Source: an uncultured bacterium (lineage in GTDB: Bacteria > Patescibacteriota > Saccharimonadia > Saccharimonadales > Saccharimonadaceae). From it: a DNA stretch of 8,214 bases. The stretch lies in NCBI GenBank assembly GCA_903844835.1, contig CAIMUU010000058.1, positions 1-8,214 on the forward strand, in the 5' to 3' direction. The notes beneath the pieces are model-generated. The model saw nothing but the letters and a program-made list of their open reading frames with translations, did no database searches and was not told the DNA's origin. Below are positions 6,319-8,214 of the stretch, in pieces. Made by a program: the position numbers and the translations under genes. Numbering within the stretch: the stretch's first letter is position 1; each line of letters starts with the position of its first letter.

Positions 6319-6663
6319 ATGCCTGATTTTTTGTCTATGTCCGATATTTACATTATTAAAGCCACACTACAAAGGAACTTGCTGATTGCCAGGAAGAATG
6401 TTGAAAATCTTTGTGCATTTTCTTCGTCGCTGTCGCAGCGTGCTCGTCTCATGGTCGAGCAATCTAGTCTCAAGGAAGACCTAGATGATCTCGAAAACAG
6501 AGTCAACTCGGTCGAGGTAAAGCCACTTGATGTAATTGAGCAACACGAAGACTTCCGGACATATCAGAGAAATTTCAGAGATATGATCTCGTTTTTGGAT
6601 TTTCGCGACTATCTTCAGTGCCACTATATTGAAATCGAAGATTTTGAAAATATTCAGCATTAG
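6319..6663 (+). CDS. Unrecognised 114-residue helical protein
   Basis: I recognise no family. The product is predicted to be largely alpha-helical. It has a hydrophobic/basic first third (YIIKATLQRNLLIARKNVENL), a charged heptad-like middle (VEQSSLKEDLDDLENRVNSVEV, about residues 52-73) that could form a short coiled coil, and an acidic aromatic C terminus ending in EIEDFENIQH. There is no signal peptide or membrane segment. The start is strongly supported by GAGGAAGGTGAT (6304-6315) just before the ATG, a near-complete match to the anti-Shine-Dalgarno. It is a self-contained transcription unit with its own promoter, a hairpin-rich leader and a terminator at 6684. This organisation differs from the compact housekeeping genes around it and suggests strong, separately controlled expression. 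Confidence 0.85.
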   Translation: MPDFLSMSDIYIIKATLQRNLLIARKNVENLCAFSSSLSQRARLMVEQSSLKEDLDDLENRVNSVEVKPLDVIEQHEDFRTYQRNFRDMISFLDFRDYLQCHYIEIEDFENIQH

Positions 6664-6683
6664 CAGGATAACCCGCCTCTTTC

Positions 6684-6714
6684 AGAGCCCGCAATAGCGG
6701 GCTCTTCCCATCTT
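6684..6714 (+). terminator. Intrinsic terminator after the 114-aa gene
   Basis: A perfect 9-bp stem, AGAGCCCGC (6684-6692) with GCGGGCTCT (6697-6705), closes an AATA loop. The tail is only moderately T-rich (TTCCCATCTT). It sits 20 nt after the stop codon and before the next promoter. A second CCCGC at 6672-6676 could compete for the right arm. Confidence 0.8.
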
Positions 6715-6732
6715 AAAACAGTGTTGTGAGTA

Positions 6733-6761
6733 TTGACAAAACAGCCAATTAGAGATATAAT
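6733..6761 (+). promoter_or_regulatory. Consensus sigma-70 promoter of the 110-aa gene
   Basis: TTGACA (6733-6738) and TATAAT (6756-6761) are both perfect consensus hexamers with an optimal 17-nt spacer. It is the strongest-looking promoter in the window. The expected transcription start is near 6768, giving a leader of about 86 nt. Confidence 0.85.
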
Positions 6762-6770
6762 AGTTAAATT

Positions 6771-6853
6771 GTAATTTATGGCAATAGCTATAAAAATTAC
6801 GACTTGGCCACGAAGCTCTGTGGTTGTACCTACCAGACTTGGAGGTGTTAGTA
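6771..6853 (+). promoter_or_regulatory. Structured leader with a hairpin covering the Shine-Dalgarno
   Basis: Three consecutive hairpins can be drawn. The first pairs 6771-6782 with 6787-6800, with an AATA loop, one G-U and a 2-nt bulge. The second pairs 6805-6811 with 6820-6826 around an 8-nt loop, with three G-U pairs outside a CCAC/GTGG core. The third pairs ACCT (6828-6831) plus CCA (6833-6835) with TGG (6840-6842) plus AGGT (6843-6846), leaving a bulged A and the loop GACT. This third stem buries the Shine-Dalgarno GGAGGTG (6841-6847). GACTTGG occurs twice, at 6801-6807 and 6836-6842. Together this could be a translational switch or a protein-bound autoregulatory site. No known riboswitch class is recognised. 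Confidence 0.5.
6841..6847 (+). promoter_or_regulatory. Shine-Dalgarno that fixes the start of the 110-aa gene
   Basis: GGAGGTG lies 6 nt before ATG 6854. The frame is open to an ATG at 6824, but that codon lies inside the second leader hairpin and has no ribosome binding site, so 6854 is the start. Confidence 0.8.
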
Positions 6854-7186
6854 ATGGCACGGACCTATAAGAATCCGCCGGTTGATTTGGAGTATTTGCT
6901 CGAAATTGAATCGGCCAACCACTTCGAGTGGAGGCTTATTGCTATTAAAAACCTAGTGGTTCTCGTTTCCTCGCATGATTTTGGTGCTTTTTCAAACTCC
7001 AAATTTATCATCCAGGGCGACGTTGGACACTCGGAGCAAGGCTTCTATGTATCGAATTTTGTGTATCTCAACAAGGGATTGCACGAATGGTTTGACGCAA
7101 GAAGCGTTTGCGAAAATGTGGCGATGGCCAACCATCTGAGACAGATTCTCATCAAGGGTGGCTGTGAGCTTCGCGTCAAGGCATAA
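6854..7186 (+). CDS. Unrecognised 110-residue protein
   Basis: No family is recognised. The protein looks like a small mixed alpha/beta domain. A basic N terminus (MARTYKNPP) precedes a helix (VDLEYLLEIES). Hydrophobic strand-like segments follow (WRLIAIKNLVVLVSS, KFIIQGDVG, FYVSNFVYL), then a helical C-terminal part (SVCENVAMANHLRQILIKGG). There is no signal peptide or membrane helix. Codons ending in C/G (AAG, CTC, ATC, GAG, AAC) seem more frequent than in the flanking operon genes, by eye, which may mark high expression or a separate origin. It is monocistronic, with a consensus promoter, a long structured leader and a strong terminator. It does not obviously resemble the preceding 114-aa product, although the two units share the same architecture. 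Confidence 0.85.
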   Translation: MARTYKNPPVDLEYLLEIESANHFEWRLIAIKNLVVLVSSHDFGAFSNSKFIIQGDVGHSEQGFYVSNFVYLNKGLHEWFDARSVCENVAMANHLRQILIKGGCELRVKA

Positions 7187-7207
7187 CTCTATCTTCGGTC
7201 TAAATTG

Positions 7208-7236
7208 AGCCTCTCCCGTTATCGGGGGAGGCTTTT
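7208..7236 (+). terminator. Intrinsic terminator after the 110-aa gene
   Basis: GCCTCTCCCG (7209-7218) pairs with CGGGGGAGGC (7223-7232) around a TTAT loop, giving 10 bp with one G-U. A7208-T7233 can extend the stem. TTTTCCC follows. It lies 22 nt after the stop and isolates the unit from alaS. Confidence 0.88.
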
Positions 7237-7244
7237 CCCATTTC

Positions 7245-7274
7245 TTGGCCAAAATATTTATTGTTTGCTATAAT
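7245..7274 (+). promoter_or_regulatory. Promoter of alaS
   Basis: TTGGCC (7245-7250, 4/6) is followed after 18 nt by a perfect TATAAT (7269-7274), preceded by TGC (7266-7268) as an extended -10. The expected start near 7281 is about 2 nt before ATG 7283, so the mRNA is predicted to be leaderless. Confidence 0.7.
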
Positions 7275-7282
7275 CAACAGAT

Positions 7283-8214
7283 ATGAATGCACAAGAAATT
7301 CGCAAAGCATATTTAGAATTTTTTAAGTCTCGAGAGCACGCTATTATTTCTCGCGCCAAATTGGTGCCAATCGACGACCCGACGACATTGTTTACGGGTA
7401 GCGGTATGCAACCACTTTTGCCATATTTACTTGGCGAAACCCACCCCAGTGGCGTTCGATTAGCTAATAGCCAGACATGTTTTAGGGCTCAGGACATTGC
7501 ATCTGTCGGCAATAGTCGACATACGACGTTTTTTGAGATGCTAGGCAACTGGAGTCTGGGCGATTATTTCAAAGAGCAGCAAATTCGTTGGTTTTTTGAA
7601 TTCTTGACTGAAAAAGTTGGCTTAGATCCTAATAAAATCTATGTTTCAGCTTTTATCGGTGATGAGGCTAATGGTATTCCGCGCGATGACGAAGCTGCCA
7701 ATATTTGGCAGAAAGTTTTTGCCGAAAAGGGAATTGACGCCAGTATTGTCGAGATTGGTAGTGCCGAAAATGGCGACAAGCGCGGTGTAAATCCTGGTGA
7801 GCGTATCTTCTTTTATGACGATAAGGAAAACTGGTGGAGCCGTAACGGTGGCATAAATAGTACGCCGATTGGTGACCCATGTGGTCCTGATAGCGAAGTT
7901 TTTTATGATTTTGGCGAACGAAATCATGCTGAAGGGTTTGGGTTGGCCCACCCTGCTGGCGACAGTGGCCGTTTTCTTGAGATTGGCAATCAGGTATTTA
8001 TGCAATATCGACGCCTACCTGACGGTAGTTTTGAACCACTTGCCAAGCAAAATGTTGACTTTGGTGGTGGGCTGGAGCGAATTTCGGCTGCTGCGATTGA
8101 TAGCCCCGATATATTCAAGATTAGTTTGTTTTGGCCAATAATTGAAAAATTACAGATTCTAAGTGGCAAAAATTACGAAAGTCATACCGAAAGTATGCGG
8201 GTTATTGCCGATCA
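7283..8214 (+). CDS. alaS: Alanyl-tRNA synthetase, N-terminal part (runs off the window)
   Basis: This class II synthetase charges tRNA-Ala. The window contains 310 codons with no stop and continues beyond the edge; full-length bacterial AlaRS has about 850-880 residues. The start MNAQEIRKAYLEFF is the typical AlaRS N terminus. The catalytic-core signatures are LFTGSGMQPLLPYL (near residues 36-49), a motif 2 region RHTTFFEMLGNWSLGDYF (79-96), the ENWWSRNGG...GDPCGPDSEVFYDFG loop (from about 182), and the motif 3 region NVDFGGGLERI (257-267). The catalytic domain is therefore present up to the IAD near the edge; the tRNA-recognition, editing and C-Ala domains cannot be judged. There is no Shine-Dalgarno, and the -10 element ends 8 nt before the ATG. 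Confidence 0.96.
   Translation, partial: MNAQEIRKAYLEFFKSREHAIISRAKLVPIDDPTTLFTGSGMQPLLPYLLGETHPSGVRLANSQTCFRAQDIASVGNSRHTTFFEMLGNWSLGDYFKEQQIRWFFEFLTEKVGLDPNKIYVSAFIGDEANGIPRDDEAANIWQKVFAEKGIDASIVEIGSAENGDKRGVNPGERIFFYDDKENWWSRNGGINSTPIGDPCGPDSEVFYDFGERNHAEGFGLAHPAGDSGRFLEIGNQVFMQYRRLPDGSFEPLAKQNVDFGGGLERISAAAIDSPDIFKISLFWPIIEKLQILSGKNYESHTESMRVIAD

Noticed and set aside
6660..6860. Minus-strand open frame in the region between the two small genes
   Set aside because: It covers the terminator, promoter and structured leader; its sequence reflects the inverted repeats and shows no protein-like character.
7646..8141. Minus-strand and alternate-frame open frames within the alaS region
   Set aside because: They overlap unmistakable AlaRS motifs in the + frame starting at 7283 and have no supporting signals.
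1..8214. CRISPR array, tRNA/rRNA genes, insertion sequence or transposase
   Set aside because: I found no regularly spaced repeats, no tRNA-like cloverleaf with a T-loop motif and no transposase-like protein in any frame.

Overview
The window is a gene-dense, moderately AT-rich stretch in which every supportable gene lies on the + strand. The standard code is used, with UGA as a real stop in the cysteine desulfurase gene. Small gene spacings, short 'minimal' housekeeping enzymes and family details point to a Candidate Phyla Radiation (Patescibacteria) bacterium, most likely Saccharibacteria (TM7). Those details include an NAGKIYGPKQ active-site lysine motif in the cysteine desulfurase, a GVKCPWADDL motif in MnmA and a WW...GDPCGPDSEVFYDF loop in AlaRS. 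The lineage is inferred from remembered family features, not from a search.

Layout: positions 1-96 are a GC-rich segment (57 of the first 90 bases are G/C) of uncertain nature. Then follow metG (methionyl-tRNA synthetase) and tatD (metal-dependent DNase), 5 nt apart, an order also known in Bacillus (metS-yabD). Next is an unrecognised 254-residue soluble protein with its own promoter. It is followed by a tight three-gene group: cysteine desulfurase, a membrane-anchored YdcF/DUF218 protein (ATGA overlap) and mnmA (tRNA 2-thiouridylase, 2 nt gap). The desulfurase can supply persulfide sulfur to MnmA for s2U34 modification of tRNA, as YrvO does for MnmA in Bacillus subtilis. After mnmA come two small single-gene units (114 and 110 residues, no recognised family). 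Each has its own promoter, a structured 5' leader, a strong Shine-Dalgarno sequence and a terminator. The window ends inside alaS (alanyl-tRNA synthetase, 5' 310 codons).

Two modes of gene start are visible. In four genes (metG, the 254-aa gene, the cysteine desulfurase gene and alaS) a -10 element lies only 6-12 nt before the ATG and there is no Shine-Dalgarno, which predicts leaderless or near-leaderless mRNAs. In contrast, the two small orphan genes have about 80-90 nt leaders with hairpins and near-perfect Shine-Dalgarno sequences. In the second, a hairpin covers the Shine-Dalgarno itself.

The most unusual items are: an in-frame, GC-rich, partly palindromic insertion of about 40 codons inside mnmA, which shares short blocks with the GC-rich start of the window and resembles a palindromic element that inserts into genes; the leader structures of the two orphan genes; and the recurrent leaderless promoter geometry. 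Most of the rest is ordinary translation and tRNA-modification machinery.
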